Source of the DNA: Nitrobacter sp051912485 | GTDB lineage: Bacteria > Pseudomonadota > Alphaproteobacteria > Rhizobiales > Xanthobacteraceae | Length of the DNA: 64,000 bases | Direction: 5' to 3' | Assembly: GCF_051912485.1 (NCBI RefSeq) | Contig: NZ_CP196822.1 | Span: 2,418,001-2,482,000, forward strand | Shown here: positions 7,645-15,330 of the stretch, in pieces | Numbering within the stretch: the stretch's first letter is position 1 | How the letters are laid out: each line of letters begins with the position of its first letter | Notes under the pieces: model-generated | The model's input: the letters and a program-made list of their open reading frames with translations, nothing else | What the model was told of the DNA's origin: nothing | The model's database searches: none | Program-made: the position numbers and the translations under genes

Positions 7645-8070
7645 ATGCGTGTTACTCAAGGTTGCTTTTCGTTTCTGCCTGATCTGACCGACGATCAGAT
7701 TTCCCGGCAGATCCAGTATTGCCTCAGCCAGAAGTGGGCGGTGAATATCGAGTTTACCGACGACCCGCATCCCCGCAATACCTATTGGGAAATGTGGAAT
7801 TTGCCGATGTTCGACCTGCCGGACGCGGCAGGCGTGCTGATGGAGCTGAAGGAGTGCCGGAAGGTCTATGGCGACCGCTACATCCGGATCTCCGGGTTCG
7901 ATTCCAGTCCTGGCTGGGAGTCGGTGAGGATCTCGTTCATCGTCAACAGACCCAAGAACGAGCCGGGCTTCCGGCTCGAGCGCCAGGAATCCGATGGTCG
8001 CAACGTTCGGTACACCACGACCTCCTATGCGGTGGCCGAACGTCCCGAAGGTCAGCGTTATTCATCATGA
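7645..8070 (+). CDS. cbbS: RuBisCO small subunit, form IC (red-type)
   Basis: Small subunit that caps the L8 core of form I RuBisCO to give L8S8. 141 residues from the ATG at 7645, after GGAGG that overlaps the end of cbbL. It begins MRVTQGCFSFLPDLTDDQI and contains NTYWEMWNLPMFD, a red-type small-subunit signature. The C-terminal extension of about 30 residues (FRLERQESDGR to the end) forms the beta-hairpin that red-type small subunits insert into the central pore for assembly. It is co-transcribed with cbbL; a strong hairpin separates it from cbbX. Confidence 0.96.
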   Translation: MRVTQGCFSFLPDLTDDQISRQIQYCLSQKWAVNIEFTDDPHPRNTYWEMWNLPMFDLPDAAGVLMELKECRKVYGDRYIRISGFDSSPGWESVRISFIVNRPKNEPGFRLERQESDGRNVRYTTTSYAVAERPEGQRYSS

Positions 8071-8084
8071 TTCCATCCGGCTAA

Positions 8085-8117
8085 GGCTGGACGATTTATC
8101 CTTTCGGTCGTCCAGCC
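8085..8117 (+). other. Stem-loop between cbbS and cbbX
   Basis: GGCTGGACG pairs perfectly with CGTCCAGCC (nine base pairs, 15-base loop). No T-run follows, so it looks more like an mRNA processing or stabilising element, or a leaky terminator, than a full stop. It could lower cbbX expression relative to cbbLS. Confidence 0.6.
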
Positions 8118-8229
8118 CGGATGTACTGCTCCGTCGCCTCCTGACGACGGAGCCTTTCTCCCGACCGGTTTTCTCTCGAGCGGTCGTAAAAAAAGAAGCT
8201 CCCGGCCGAGGTTATCAGGACCATATTCG

Positions 8230-9144
8230 ATGCAAGAAAAAGTCAACCTTCGCGAGGAACTTGAGGCTGTTGGAATCGGCGAGATACTCAAGCAGCTCGA
8301 TCAAGAGCTGATCGGTCTCAAGCCCGTCAAGACACGAATCCAGGAGATTGCGTCGCTTCTCCTCGTCGAGCGAATACGCAAGAAAATGGAACTGACGTCG
8401 GAGACTCCGACGTTGCACATGTCGTTTACCGGAAATCCCGGCACCGGCAAAACCACCGTTGCCTTACGGATGGCCGATATTCTCCATCGGCTGGGTTATG
8501 TACGCCGTGGCCATGTCGTGTCGGTTACGCGCGACGAATTGGTCGGACAATATATCGGCCACACCGCGCCGAAGACCAAGGAGATATTGAAAAAGGCGAT
8601 GGGCGGCGTGCTGTTCATCGACGAGGCCTATTACCTCCATCGACCCGACAACGAGCGCGACTACGGCCAGGAAGCCATCGAGATTCTGCTTCAGGTCATG
8701 GAGTCGCAGCGCGAGGATCTGGTGGTAATACTCGCAGGCTACGCGGACCGTATGGAAAGATTCTTCTCCAGCAATCCCGGTTTCCGCTCGCGCATCGCCC
8801 ATCACATCGACTTCCCCGACTACACCAACGAGGAATTGCTTGCGATCGCGGAGGTGATGCTGCGCCACATGAACTATAAGTTCACCTCTGACGCCCGCGA
8901 CGCCTTTGTACGTTACATCGCGTTGCGCAAGGCGCAGCCCTTATTCTCCAACGCGCGCTCGATCCGCAACGCGCTGGATCGTATTCGCTTGCGTCAGGCC
9001 AATCGCCTGGTCGCGGACGAGGACGCCATCCTGTCTGTCGACGATGTCCAGTCGGTGGTAGCGTCCGACGTTCTGGCCAGTCGCGTGTTCGAGACGTCGC
9101 AGCCTGCCGTTGTCGAGCAATTGACCGACAAGAGAAAGCGATAG
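8230..9144 (+). CDS. cbbX: Red-type RuBisCO activase CbbX (AAA+ ATPase)
   Basis: AAA+ remodelling ATPase that frees RuBisCO from inhibitory sugar phosphates by threading the C-terminal tail of CbbL. 304 residues. Walker A (GNPGTGKTT, about residue 68-76), pore loop (YIG near 108-110), Walker B (VLFIDEAYYL, about 127-136) and a C-terminal lid domain with NARSIRNALDRIRLRQ are all present. The start ATG at 8230 has only a weak ribosome-binding site, which fits a low amount relative to cbbLS. It is the last intact gene of the cbb cluster. A recombinase relic and a tRNA gene follow. Confidence 0.95.
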   Translation: MQEKVNLREELEAVGIGEILKQLDQELIGLKPVKTRIQEIASLLLVERIRKKMELTSETPTLHMSFTGNPGTGKTTVALRMADILHRLGYVRRGHVVSVTRDELVGQYIGHTAPKTKEILKKAMGGVLFIDEAYYLHRPDNERDYGQEAIEILLQVMESQREDLVVILAGYADRMERFFSSNPGFRSRIAHHIDFPDYTNEELLAIAEVMLRHMNYKFTSDARDAFVRYIALRKAQPLFSNARSIRNALDRIRLRQANRLVADEDAILSVDDVQSVVASDVLASRVFETSQPAVVEQLTDKRKR

Positions 9145-9220
9145 CCCTGCCGAGACCAGCCATTGTGGCAGCGTCTCGTTCTGCCGCAGATTTCGCGCGT
9201 CTCGGAAGCGACACCACACC

Positions 9221-9373
9221 CGCAAGGGCTACATCGGTTCGATCATCAACGCCGTCGAGGCCGACGATCGGGCTATCCGGGTCATCGGCAGCAAAGACGT
9301 CCTGCAGGCCGCCATAGCCGGACAGACCGAGAACGGAGATGCTCGTGGTTTTGTATGCAATGGCGCTCCCTAG
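9221..9373 (+). pseudogene. Serine recombinase, C-terminal remnant
   Basis: From 9221 the plus strand reads RKGYIGSIINAVEADDRAIR then VIGSKDVLQAAIAG, closely resembling the end of large serine recombinases of the resolvase/invertase class. The catalytic N-terminal domain and the rest are missing. The frame runs into the 3' end of the tRNA-Glu gene before stopping at 9373, as is seen for integrases inserted beside tRNAs. It is a relic of an integration event at the right edge of the cbb region. Confidence 0.6.
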
Positions 9374-9435
9374 GGGAATCGAACCCCTGTTTCAGCCTTG
9401 AGAGGGCCGCGTCCTAACCGCTAGACGAAGGGAGC
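9361..9435 (-). tRNA. tRNA-Glu (anticodon CTC)
   Basis: 75 bases on the minus strand including an encoded CCA. Acceptor arm GCTCCCT/AGGGAGC, T-arm with TTCGATT, anticodon stem CGGCC/GGCTG around the seven-base loop CTCTCAA giving anticodon CTC. All arms pair normally. Its 3' end is adjacent to the recombinase relic, so it may have served as an integration site. Confidence 0.93.
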
Positions 9436-9488
9436 GTGCAGGACAGGCAATAGCCTCGAAATCGGTGCTCTGCAAGGTACCGCCGGAA

Positions 9489-9821
9489 TCAAGGCTCGCT
9501 TGCGAATTTCAGCGTCCCGGCCGGCCGTAGTGTATGCAGGTCGAACGTCTGAATCTGGACGCCTCCCCCAACATCGAGCGTCACGACAAGGCGGTCACCC
9601 GCTATGGCGGTTGCGGTAATCCTGGCTCCCTTTGGCAACATCGCGGTCACGTCGGTTGTCGGCCCGCTTCCCTCCATGCGGAAAAGGCGATAGCCGATGG
9701 CGATCAGGACGGCCGCCAAGGCAAGAGCCGTGGTCAGACCCGCGATCAACATCATCCGACGCACCCGCGAAAACAGCGCGGCCTGCTCCGGGGTCGGTTC
9801 AGGATTTACAGGCTCGGTCAT
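9489..9821 (-). CDS. Single-pass membrane protein of unknown function
   Basis: 110 residues. A polar N-terminus (MTEPVNPEPTPEQAALFSRV) is followed by one transmembrane helix at about residue 23-45 (MLIAGLTTALALAAVLIAIGY), then a periplasmic domain of about 60 residues with a beta-rich pattern (ARITATAIAGDRLVVTLDV, GVQIQTFDLHTL). This layout is common in rhizobial genomes beside the RluD-type gene. Its ATG overlaps the ATG of the divergent rluD-like gene (CATG at 9819-9822), so both share one very short control region. Function unknown; fimbrial or secretion-apparatus roles are not supported. Confidence 0.7.
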   Translation of the reverse strand: MTEPVNPEPTPEQAALFSRVRRMMLIAGLTTALALAAVLIAIGYRLFRMEGSGPTTDVTAMLPKGARITATAIAGDRLVVTLDVGGGVQIQTFDLHTLRPAGTLKFASEP

Positions 9822-10878
9822 GCAAGGCTCTACTTCAAAAGGCTCATCGTCGGATCGCGGTCAAAGGCTTGAGGTCGTTGTCACGGGCGACGAGGGATCG
9901 GCACGCCTTGACCGGGTTCTCGCGGTTCACAGTCCTGAACTGTCGCGATCGCGCCTGAAGTCGCTGATTCTCGCGGGCCAAGTCCTTGTTGCAAAACTCC
10001 CCGTTGCAGAGGGATCGATCACCCCGGCCCCCGTTCGCGACCCCGCTTATCATGTCGCCACCGGGGATTCGATCACAATCGACGTGCCGCCAGCAATATC
10101 GGCCGAACCGAAAGGGGAAGCCATCGCACTCGATATTGTTTACGAGGACGACGATCTGATCGTCGTCAACAAGCCAAAGGGGCTGGTCGTCCATCCTGCG
10201 GCGGGCCATCTGGCCGGGACGCTGGTCAACGCCCTCATCGCGCATTGCGGGGAAAGCCTGTCCGGCATCGGAGGCGTCTGCCGTCCGGGCATCGTGCATC
10301 GGCTCGACAAGGATACCACCGGCCTCATGGTCGTTGCCAAGAATGACGCCGCGCATAAGTCGCTGAGCGCACAATTCGCAGATCACGGACGCACGGGCGC
10401 GCTGCGACGGGGCTATTTGGCTTTTGCCTGGGGAGTGCCCAACCGCCCACATGGCACCGTGGACGCTCCCATCGACCGCCACCCTCATGCCCGCGAGAAG
10501 ATGGCCGTGCGCACGGGCGGGCGCCAAGCGATCACCCATTGGGAGGTGCAGGAGGCCTTCAAAGGCCGTGACGGCAAACCGGTCGCCGCCCTCCTCGTCT
10601 GCCAGCTCGCGACCGGCCGCACGCATCAGATCCGGGTGCACCTCGCCCACGCCGGCCACCCCCTGATGGGAGACGGCGTCTATGGCCCGCACTTCAAAAC
10701 CAAGGCCAATCAGCTGGGTGCATCGGCCCGGGCCGCCCTCGACGCTCTCGGGCGGCAGGCGCTTCACGCCTATCTTTTGGTCATCGAACATCCCAGGACT
10801 GGAGAAGTTCTGCGTTGGGAAGCGGCGCTGCCGGAGGATTTGTCTCTTCTTGGCGCGGCGCTGGCGGCGGCGGAATGA
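9820..10878 (+). CDS. RluD-family 23S rRNA pseudouridine synthase
   Basis: Converts uridine to pseudouridine in large-subunit rRNA (RluA/C/D family). 352 residues from the ATG at 9820. An S4 RNA-binding domain spans about residue 27-90 (ARLDRVLAVHSPELSRSRLK), followed by the catalytic domain with the HRLDKDTTGL motif and active-site D163, and the usual GRTHQIRVHLAHAGHPLMGD near residue 265-285. The frame is open further upstream, but ATG 9820 is the first start that leaves the divergent gene intact. It is followed by a terminator and then rpoH, a common arrangement in this family. The exact target position cannot be read from the sequence. Confidence 0.88.
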   Translation: MQGSTSKGSSSDRGQRLEVVVTGDEGSARLDRVLAVHSPELSRSRLKSLILAGQVLVAKLPVAEGSITPAPVRDPAYHVATGDSITIDVPPAISAEPKGEAIALDIVYEDDDLIVVNKPKGLVVHPAAGHLAGTLVNALIAHCGESLSGIGGVCRPGIVHRLDKDTTGLMVVAKNDAAHKSLSAQFADHGRTGALRRGYLAFAWGVPNRPHGTVDAPIDRHPHAREKMAVRTGGRQAITHWEVQEAFKGRDGKPVAALLVCQLATGRTHQIRVHLAHAGHPLMGDGVYGPHFKTKANQLGASARAALDALGRQALHAYLLVIEHPRTGEVLRWEAALPEDLSLLGAALAAAE

Positions 10879-10917
10879 CGCAGATTTTATGAAAGTGCAG
10901 CTATAGCAAATAGTTAC

Positions 10918-10948
10918 GGTTACGATCACGGAATCGTAATCCCTTTTT
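10918..10948 (+). terminator. Terminator after the rluD-type gene
   Basis: GGTTACGAT pairs with ATCGTAATCC with one bulged T, around a six-base loop, followed by CTTTTT. It separates the rluD-type gene from rpoH and means rpoH needs its own promoter in 10950-11094. Confidence 0.65.
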
Positions 10949-11094
10949 GTTCTTCCCTTTTCCGACCGGTCTGGTATATGCTGCACCTGCGTTGAATATC
11001 CAACGCGGAACATTCGCAGCGCGGTCGGCTTTAACAAGGGACTGCCTGCCAGGCTCGCCGCTATCGGGAGCCTGAACCAGTGGAGGGCGCTACC

Positions 11095-11994
11095 ATGGCC
11101 CGTACTGCTACCCTGCCGGTTCTCAACGGAGAATCTGGTCTTTCCCGTTACCTCTCCGAAATTCGCAAGTTCCCGATGCTGGAACCGCATCAGGAATACA
11201 TGTTCGCCAAACGCTTGCGCGAACACGACGATCGTGACGCGGCGCATCATCTCGTCACCAGCCACCTGCGTCTCGTGGCCAAGATCGCCATGGGTTATCG
11301 CGGCTACGGCCTGCCGATCTCGGAAGTCGTTTCGGAAGGCAACGTCGGCCTGATGCAGGCTGTGAAGAGGTTCGAGCCCGAAAAGGGCTTCCGCCTCGCC
11401 ACATATGCCATGTGGTGGATCAAGGCGTCGATACAAGAGTACATCCTGCGTTCGTGGTCGCTCGTGAAGATGGGCACTACCGCGAACCAGAAGAAGCTGT
11501 TCTTCAACCTGCGAAAGGCGAAGAGCAAGATTTCCGCACTTGACGAGGGTGATATGCGCCCGGATCAGGTCAAGCTCATCGCCAAGCGTCTCGGCGTTAC
11601 GGAACAGGACGTTGTCGACATGAATCGCCGCCTCGGTGGCGATGCGTCTCTCAACGCACCGATCCGCGACGATGGCGAGGCCGGTGAATGGCAGGACTGG
11701 CTGGTCGATCACTCGCCCACCCAGGAAGCCATTATGGCCGAACACGAGGAGCTCGATCATCGCCGTCATGCGCTGACCGGCGCGATGGACGTTCTCAATC
11801 CGCGCGAACGCCGTATCTTCGAGGCGCGACGCCTCGCAGAGGAGCCGATGACGCTGGAAGATCTCGCAGCCGAATTCAATGTGTCGCGCGAACGCGTGCG
11901 ACAGATCGAGGTTCGTGCCTTCGAGAAGGTGCAATCGGCGGTGAAGACCGCGATCGCACGGCAGGAACAAGCTGCTCTGGAAGCCGCCCGCTAA
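11095..11994 (+). CDS. rpoH: RNA polymerase sigma-32 factor (heat shock)
   Basis: Heat-shock sigma factor, 299 residues from the ATG at 11095 (GGAGGG upstream). Region 2 contains GNVGLMQAVKRFEPEKGFRL and the -10 binding part YAMWWIKASIQEYILRSWS. The RpoH box, diagnostic for sigma-32, is NQKKLFFNLR at 131-140. Region 4 has the helix-turn-helix LEDLAAEFNVSRERVRQIE near the end. Alphaproteobacteria often carry more than one rpoH; this could be any of the paralogues. The leader from 10950 to 11094 is long enough for a thermosensing structure, but none was recognised. A strong terminator follows. Confidence 0.96.
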   Translation: MARTATLPVLNGESGLSRYLSEIRKFPMLEPHQEYMFAKRLREHDDRDAAHHLVTSHLRLVAKIAMGYRGYGLPISEVVSEGNVGLMQAVKRFEPEKGFRLATYAMWWIKASIQEYILRSWSLVKMGTTANQKKLFFNLRKAKSKISALDEGDMRPDQVKLIAKRLGVTEQDVVDMNRRLGGDASLNAPIRDDGEAGEWQDWLVDHSPTQEAIMAEHEELDHRRHALTGAMDVLNPRERRIFEARRLAEEPMTLEDLAAEFNVSRERVRQIEVRAFEKVQSAVKTAIARQEQAALEAAR

Positions 11995-12022
11995 CGCTGG
12001 CAGCTTCGGTTTAGGAAATAGG

Positions 12023-12052
12023 GGCCGGCGGCAACGCCGGCCTTGTTGTTTT
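12023..12052 (+). terminator. Rho-independent terminator of rpoH
   Basis: GGCCGGCG pairs perfectly with CGCCGGCC around a GCAA tetraloop, followed by TTGTTGTTTT. Confidence 0.88.
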
Positions 12053-12075
12053 CGGGCAGGAGGGATCGCCAGTCC

Positions 12076-12172
12076 GCAAAGGTGGATACCGGTTTGCGAT
12101 CAGAACGCGCGCTAGTTATTGATCGAGAGTATTTTCTTCACGTGAACCGATACCACTTACCCGGAAAACGCT
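12076..12172. repeat. Two copies of a dispersed intergenic repeat
   Basis: 12076-12110 (GGTGGATACCGGTTTGCG core) and 12128-12172 (TTTTCTTCACGTGAACCGAT to GAAAACGCT) are variants of the element also seen at 15272-15316 and 16756-16792. They lie head to head between rpoH and the diguanylate cyclase gene. Elements of this type are common between genes in Bradyrhizobium-group genomes. Confidence 0.6.
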
Positions 12173-12180
12173 AGCGGCGC

Positions 12181-13395
12181 TTACGCCTTCTGATCCAGGG
12201 CAGCCTGCTCTGGGAAATCCGGCGCAATCGATGGCGCAGAATCGCAGGCCGCATACCGGTTTTTTCCCTGGTTCTTGGCGGCATAGAGAGCATGATCGGC
12301 GGCGGCGAGCAGCCGCTCCGAACAGACTCCGATCTCCTGCGTCCATTGAGCGAGCCCGATCGATACCGCGATCGGGACATCGGCGCCGCTGCACCCGGCT
12401 GCGTCTTCACGGCATGCATTCAAAACGCGTCGCGCGATCACTGTGCCCTCGCTCAGCGCTGTGGCCGGCAGGAGGATGCAAAACTCATCGCCGCCCGTCC
12501 GCGCCAGCAGATCGCCTGGCCGCAATTGCATCTGCGTCATCAGCGTGAAATGCCGCAGGCAAGCATCGCCGGCGGCGTGACCGTGGGTGTCGTTGATCTC
12601 CTTGAAGCCGTCGAGGTCGATCACGAGGAGCGCGAAAGGCTCGCCGCTCCGTTGCGACATTGCGCACGCCTCCTCAAGCCGCCCCAGCAACTGCCGCCGG
12701 TTGGCGACACCGGTGAGATCGTCCACCAGCGCGAGGTCGGCAACCTCGTTGCGCAACCGATCGATCGCCATCAGCAGGAAACCGAAATTCCAGGTCATCG
12801 ACAGGAATACGAGAATGATCAACAAAGCCGCCTGAAGGCCGTTGAAGTTGACGTAGGACACTCCGCCGCCGATGTCGAAAAATGCACAGACCGATCTGAT
12901 CACGCCGACGCCAATCGTGAGCGCGCCAACAATCCCCGCGAGTTGTGCTCCCGAATTGATGCGACCCTTCCTGCGCGACAGCAGCATCTTCAGCGCCATG
13001 CTGATCGGCACCGCCTGACCCACTGAATAGATGAAAATGCGCATCCGCATGTCGTCGCGCACGTACAGGAAAAAGGCTAATCCCGCGACGGTCAATCCGA
13101 CAGTGATGAACGTCGCTTGCCAGGAGACGGGCCGCTCGTAAAAGCGTTGGATTCCCATCGTACAAAGGCAGATCGCGAAAACTAACCCGCCACCGCCAAA
13201 CAGCAGGGGCAACATTGAATCGAGTTCACCACGTAGTATTGATATGGCGGCAAAAAATGCGGCGATGAAAGCGCTCGAGGCCCAGTATCGCGCGGCCACA
13301 AGCGTCGGATAGCTCCGCATGACATAGGTCCAGACCAGACCTACGGCCAGGAAATTAACGACAAACACAACCCACAGCGTCGGTACGCTCAGCAT
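12181..13395 (-). CDS. Membrane-bound diguanylate cyclase (GGDEF)
   Basis: Makes the second messenger cyclic di-GMP from two GTP. 404 residues from the ATG at 13395; a GTG at 13473 is an alternative start. About six to seven hydrophobic segments in the first 210 residues form a membrane sensor without a recognised ligand motif. The GGDEF domain follows (VDDLTGVANRR at 224-234), with an intact active site GGDEF at 301-305 and an inhibitory site RxxD (RPGD) at 292-295, so the enzyme is probably active and product-inhibited. There is no EAL domain. It is convergent with rpoH and not part of an operon; the signal it senses is unknown. Confidence 0.92.
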   Translation of the reverse strand: MLSVPTLWVVFVVNFLAVGLVWTYVMRSYPTLVAARYWASSAFIAAFFAAISILRGELDSMLPLLFGGGGLVFAICLCTMGIQRFYERPVSWQATFITVGLTVAGLAFFLYVRDDMRMRIFIYSVGQAVPISMALKMLLSRRKGRINSGAQLAGIVGALTIGVGVIRSVCAFFDIGGGVSYVNFNGLQAALLIILVFLSMTWNFGFLLMAIDRLRNEVADLALVDDLTGVANRRQLLGRLEEACAMSQRSGEPFALLVIDLDGFKEINDTHGHAAGDACLRHFTLMTQMQLRPGDLLARTGGDEFCILLPATALSEGTVIARRVLNACREDAAGCSGADVPIAVSIGLAQWTQEIGVCSERLLAAADHALYAAKNQGKNRYAACDSAPSIAPDFPEQAALDQKA

Positions 13396-13814
13396 CGCGC
13401 GTTCAGAGCGTCTCCGCCCGGCCTCCCCTCGTGTGTCCCCACTCCCCGTCGTCCGGACAGCGTGCAGCCGCACCGCTTAACGGAACCTCACCGGGATGAA
13501 ACAACTCCCCGCCGTGGTTTTGAAACAATGAATGTCGCGCGCCCGTCCGTCCCCCGGTCAATAGTCGCGCGGTCTCGCGCGGTCGGAAAACGTCATGCCG
13601 CTCATCGCGCCGGAAACCCGCACTATTCCAATTGCGGTCAAGAAGGGACCAACATGCGCAAGAGTTGTGGATAACGGCACGACAGCTGCGTGACAACGCG
13701 ACGACAGGTTCATGCGAATCTGTTCGGATCGACATCCGAGGCCATCGCGAGGCCAACCCTCCGCCGAGCACGCCTCGAAGTCGCGCTTCAACCATTTAAC
13801 CCTAAGAGGATATT
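13396..13814. other. Intergenic region without a recognised gene
   Basis: About 420 bases between the diguanylate cyclase and the lysine-rich micropeptide. Short open frames exist on both strands but have no codon pattern or ribosome-binding sites that support them. The promoters of the two divergent genes must lie here. Confidence 0.4.
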
Positions 13815-13895
13815 ATGGCTAAGAAAGCGAAAAAGAAGACAGCGAAGAAGACCGTGAAGAAGGCCAAAAAGGCCGCGAAGAAAAAGAAGAAGTAG
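13815..13895 (+). CDS. Lysine-rich micropeptide, 26 residues
   Basis: The ATG at 13815 follows AAGAGGA. The product is built almost only of lysine and alanine with two threonines and one valine (begins MAKKAKKKTAKK), resembling the tail of eukaryotic histone H1 and of bacterial H1-like proteins. A hairpin 10 bases downstream marks the end of the transcript. With a charge near +17 it should bind nucleic acid or acidic surfaces, but this is inference from composition. Similar very short AK-rich genes exist in related bacteria as far as I recall. Its isolated position with its own ribosome-binding site and hairpin supports it being a real gene. Confidence 0.7.
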   Translation: MAKKAKKKTAKKTVKKAKKAAKKKKK

Positions 13896-13904
13896 TTTTA
13901 CAAC

Positions 13905-13934
13905 GGCTCGGGTGGAGTTCGCTTCGCCCGAGCC
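13905..13934 (+). terminator. Hairpin after the lysine-rich gene
   Basis: GGCTCGGG pairs with CCCGAGCC (eight base pairs, 14-base loop). There is no T-run on the plus side, but the position 10 bases after the stop suggests a transcript end or a 3' stabiliser. Confidence 0.55.
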
Positions 13935-14271
13935 TCCAGTGACGACGAATGATCCGGTGCGGTCGCGTGCGCAGCGGATGCATCCCCTCCAGGATCGAGA
14001 GACGTGATAGAGATGGCGGGTCTCTGGCCTGCCTTTCATTTTTTGCTAACCGCGGCCAGCGCCGGCCGGGGTGGCGGGCGACCACAATCAGCGATGTCGG
14101 CAGACGTGGGCGGGTGGGACGAATCATCCCCACCCTTCGGCCGGTGGTCAAATGCGGTCTTCTATCAGAATCGCCACAACCCCGTCATAAACCTCCAGAC
14201 AATCCTGCGGCTTTGTCAAAACCGTTTTCATCCCGGTCTTCCGGACGTTTTCCAATCAAGGGGTTTGATTC
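13935..14271. other. Intergenic region upstream of the OmpA-type gene
   Basis: About 340 bases without a supported gene. It should hold the promoter of the OmpA-type gene at 14272. Confidence 0.4.
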
Positions 14272-15219
14272 ATGCTGCGACTGGCCCTCGCTATTGCCGC
14301 TGCCCTCCTCATCCAGGCTGCTCCCCTCCCGAGCCTGACCACGCCAGCCGCAGCCGCGGCAGGCGATGTCACCAAATCGCACGATTATCCCGGCGTCGGC
14401 CGCTTCAAGGGCAGCGTCATCACCGGCTATGATGTGAAGGACTTCGACGCGGCAACCCTGCAGGCCGCGCCGTTCAAGGACGGCCAAGCCACCGACCCGC
14501 GCAAGATCGAGGGCCGCATCGTTCGTATCGCCTATCGCACCGGAGCCGGTCCCTCGATCCTCGAAGTGTCCCGCAATTTCGAGAGCCAACTGGCGAATGC
14601 CGGGTTCGAGACGCTGCTCGCATGCGATGTCGACGTCTGCGGCGGCATTCCGTTCACCGAGGCGATCGGCGTATTGCCGGTGCCGCAGATGTGGGTCGAC
14701 GGCTTCGACTACCGCTACTATGCCGGCCGGAAAATCGAGAACGGGCACGAGACCTATGCCAGCGTGCTGGTCAGCAAGAACAACGACGACATCGTCGCAC
14801 AACTCACCGTCGCCGAACGCGACGCGATGCAGAACAAGATGGTCGATGCAGCTGCGATGGCCAAGGGGCTTGGCGAGAGCGGGCACATCGCGCTCTACGG
14901 CATCTACTTCGACACCGACAAGGCCACGCTTAAGCCGGAGAGCCGGCCGACCCTCGACCAGATCGCGAAGCTCCTGAGCGGCCAGCCGGAGCTCAGCGTC
15001 TATATCGTCGGCCATACCGACAGCCAGGGCGCCCCGGCCCATAACCTCGAACTGTCGCGCCGCCGCGCCGAAGCCGTCGCCGAGGACCTCGTGCGTAGCT
15101 ACAAGATCACCAGGACCCGGCTCAACACCGCCGGCGTCGGCTTTCTTGCGCCGATCGGCTCCAACGCCACCGACGCCGGCCGCGCGCTCAACCGTCGGGT
15201 CGAACTGATGCAGCCGTAG
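14272..15219 (+). CDS. OmpA-family outer membrane or periplasmic protein with DUF4892-like N-terminus
   Basis: 315 residues. A signal peptide of about 30 residues (MLRLALAIAAALLIQAAP to AAAAAG) precedes a central domain resembling DUF4892 (YPGVGRFKGSVITGYDVKDF, RKIEGRIVRIAYRTGAGPS, with two cysteines near residue 120). The C-terminal OmpA domain begins near residue 205 (IALYGIYFDTDKATLKPES) and holds the peptidoglycan-binding pattern HTDSQGAPAHNLELSRRRAE and NRRVEL. The protein likely tethers the outer membrane to the cell wall. No beta-barrel is obvious. It is monocistronic with a strong terminator and convergent with a murein transglycosylase, another cell-wall protein. Confidence 0.85.
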   Translation: MLRLALAIAAALLIQAAPLPSLTTPAAAAAGDVTKSHDYPGVGRFKGSVITGYDVKDFDAATLQAAPFKDGQATDPRKIEGRIVRIAYRTGAGPSILEVSRNFESQLANAGFETLLACDVDVCGGIPFTEAIGVLPVPQMWVDGFDYRYYAGRKIENGHETYASVLVSKNNDDIVAQLTVAERDAMQNKMVDAAAMAKGLGESGHIALYGIYFDTDKATLKPESRPTLDQIAKLLSGQPELSVYIVGHTDSQGAPAHNLELSRRRAEAVAEDLVRSYKITRTRLNTAGVGFLAPIGSNATDAGRALNRRVELMQP

Positions 15220-15264
15220 AGCCATTCGGCTTTGATGGAATCAAAGCCGGGCTCTACCTTTTTT
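15218..15264 (+). terminator. Rho-independent terminator of the OmpA-type gene
   Basis: Two-part stem: outer AGAGCC/GGCTCT and inner GGCTTTGAT/ATCAAAGCC with a GGA loop, followed by ACCTTTTTT. The left arm includes the stop codon of the gene. Confidence 0.9.
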
Positions 15265-15271
15265 GTTTGAC

Positions 15272-15316
15272 GCGTTTTCTTAACGCGAACCGGTATCCAC
15301 TTCGCTCGAAAACGCT
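15272..15316. repeat. Dispersed intergenic repeat, 45 bp
   Basis: GCGTTTTCTTAACGCGAACC, then GGTATCCACTTCGCTCGAAA and ACGCT. The same element in diverged form is at 12128-12172, and related halves at 12076 and 16756. The ends are complementary (GCGTTTTC and GAAAACGC), so it can fold into a long hairpin. Confidence 0.7.
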
Positions 15317-15330
15317 ATGGCCAGCCTCAC

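Noticed and set aside
9844..11970. Very long open frame on the minus strand across the rluD-type gene and rpoH
   Set aside because: It lies antisense to two well-supported genes, has no recognisable motif and is rich in H, R and D as expected for a shadow frame in GC-rich DNA.
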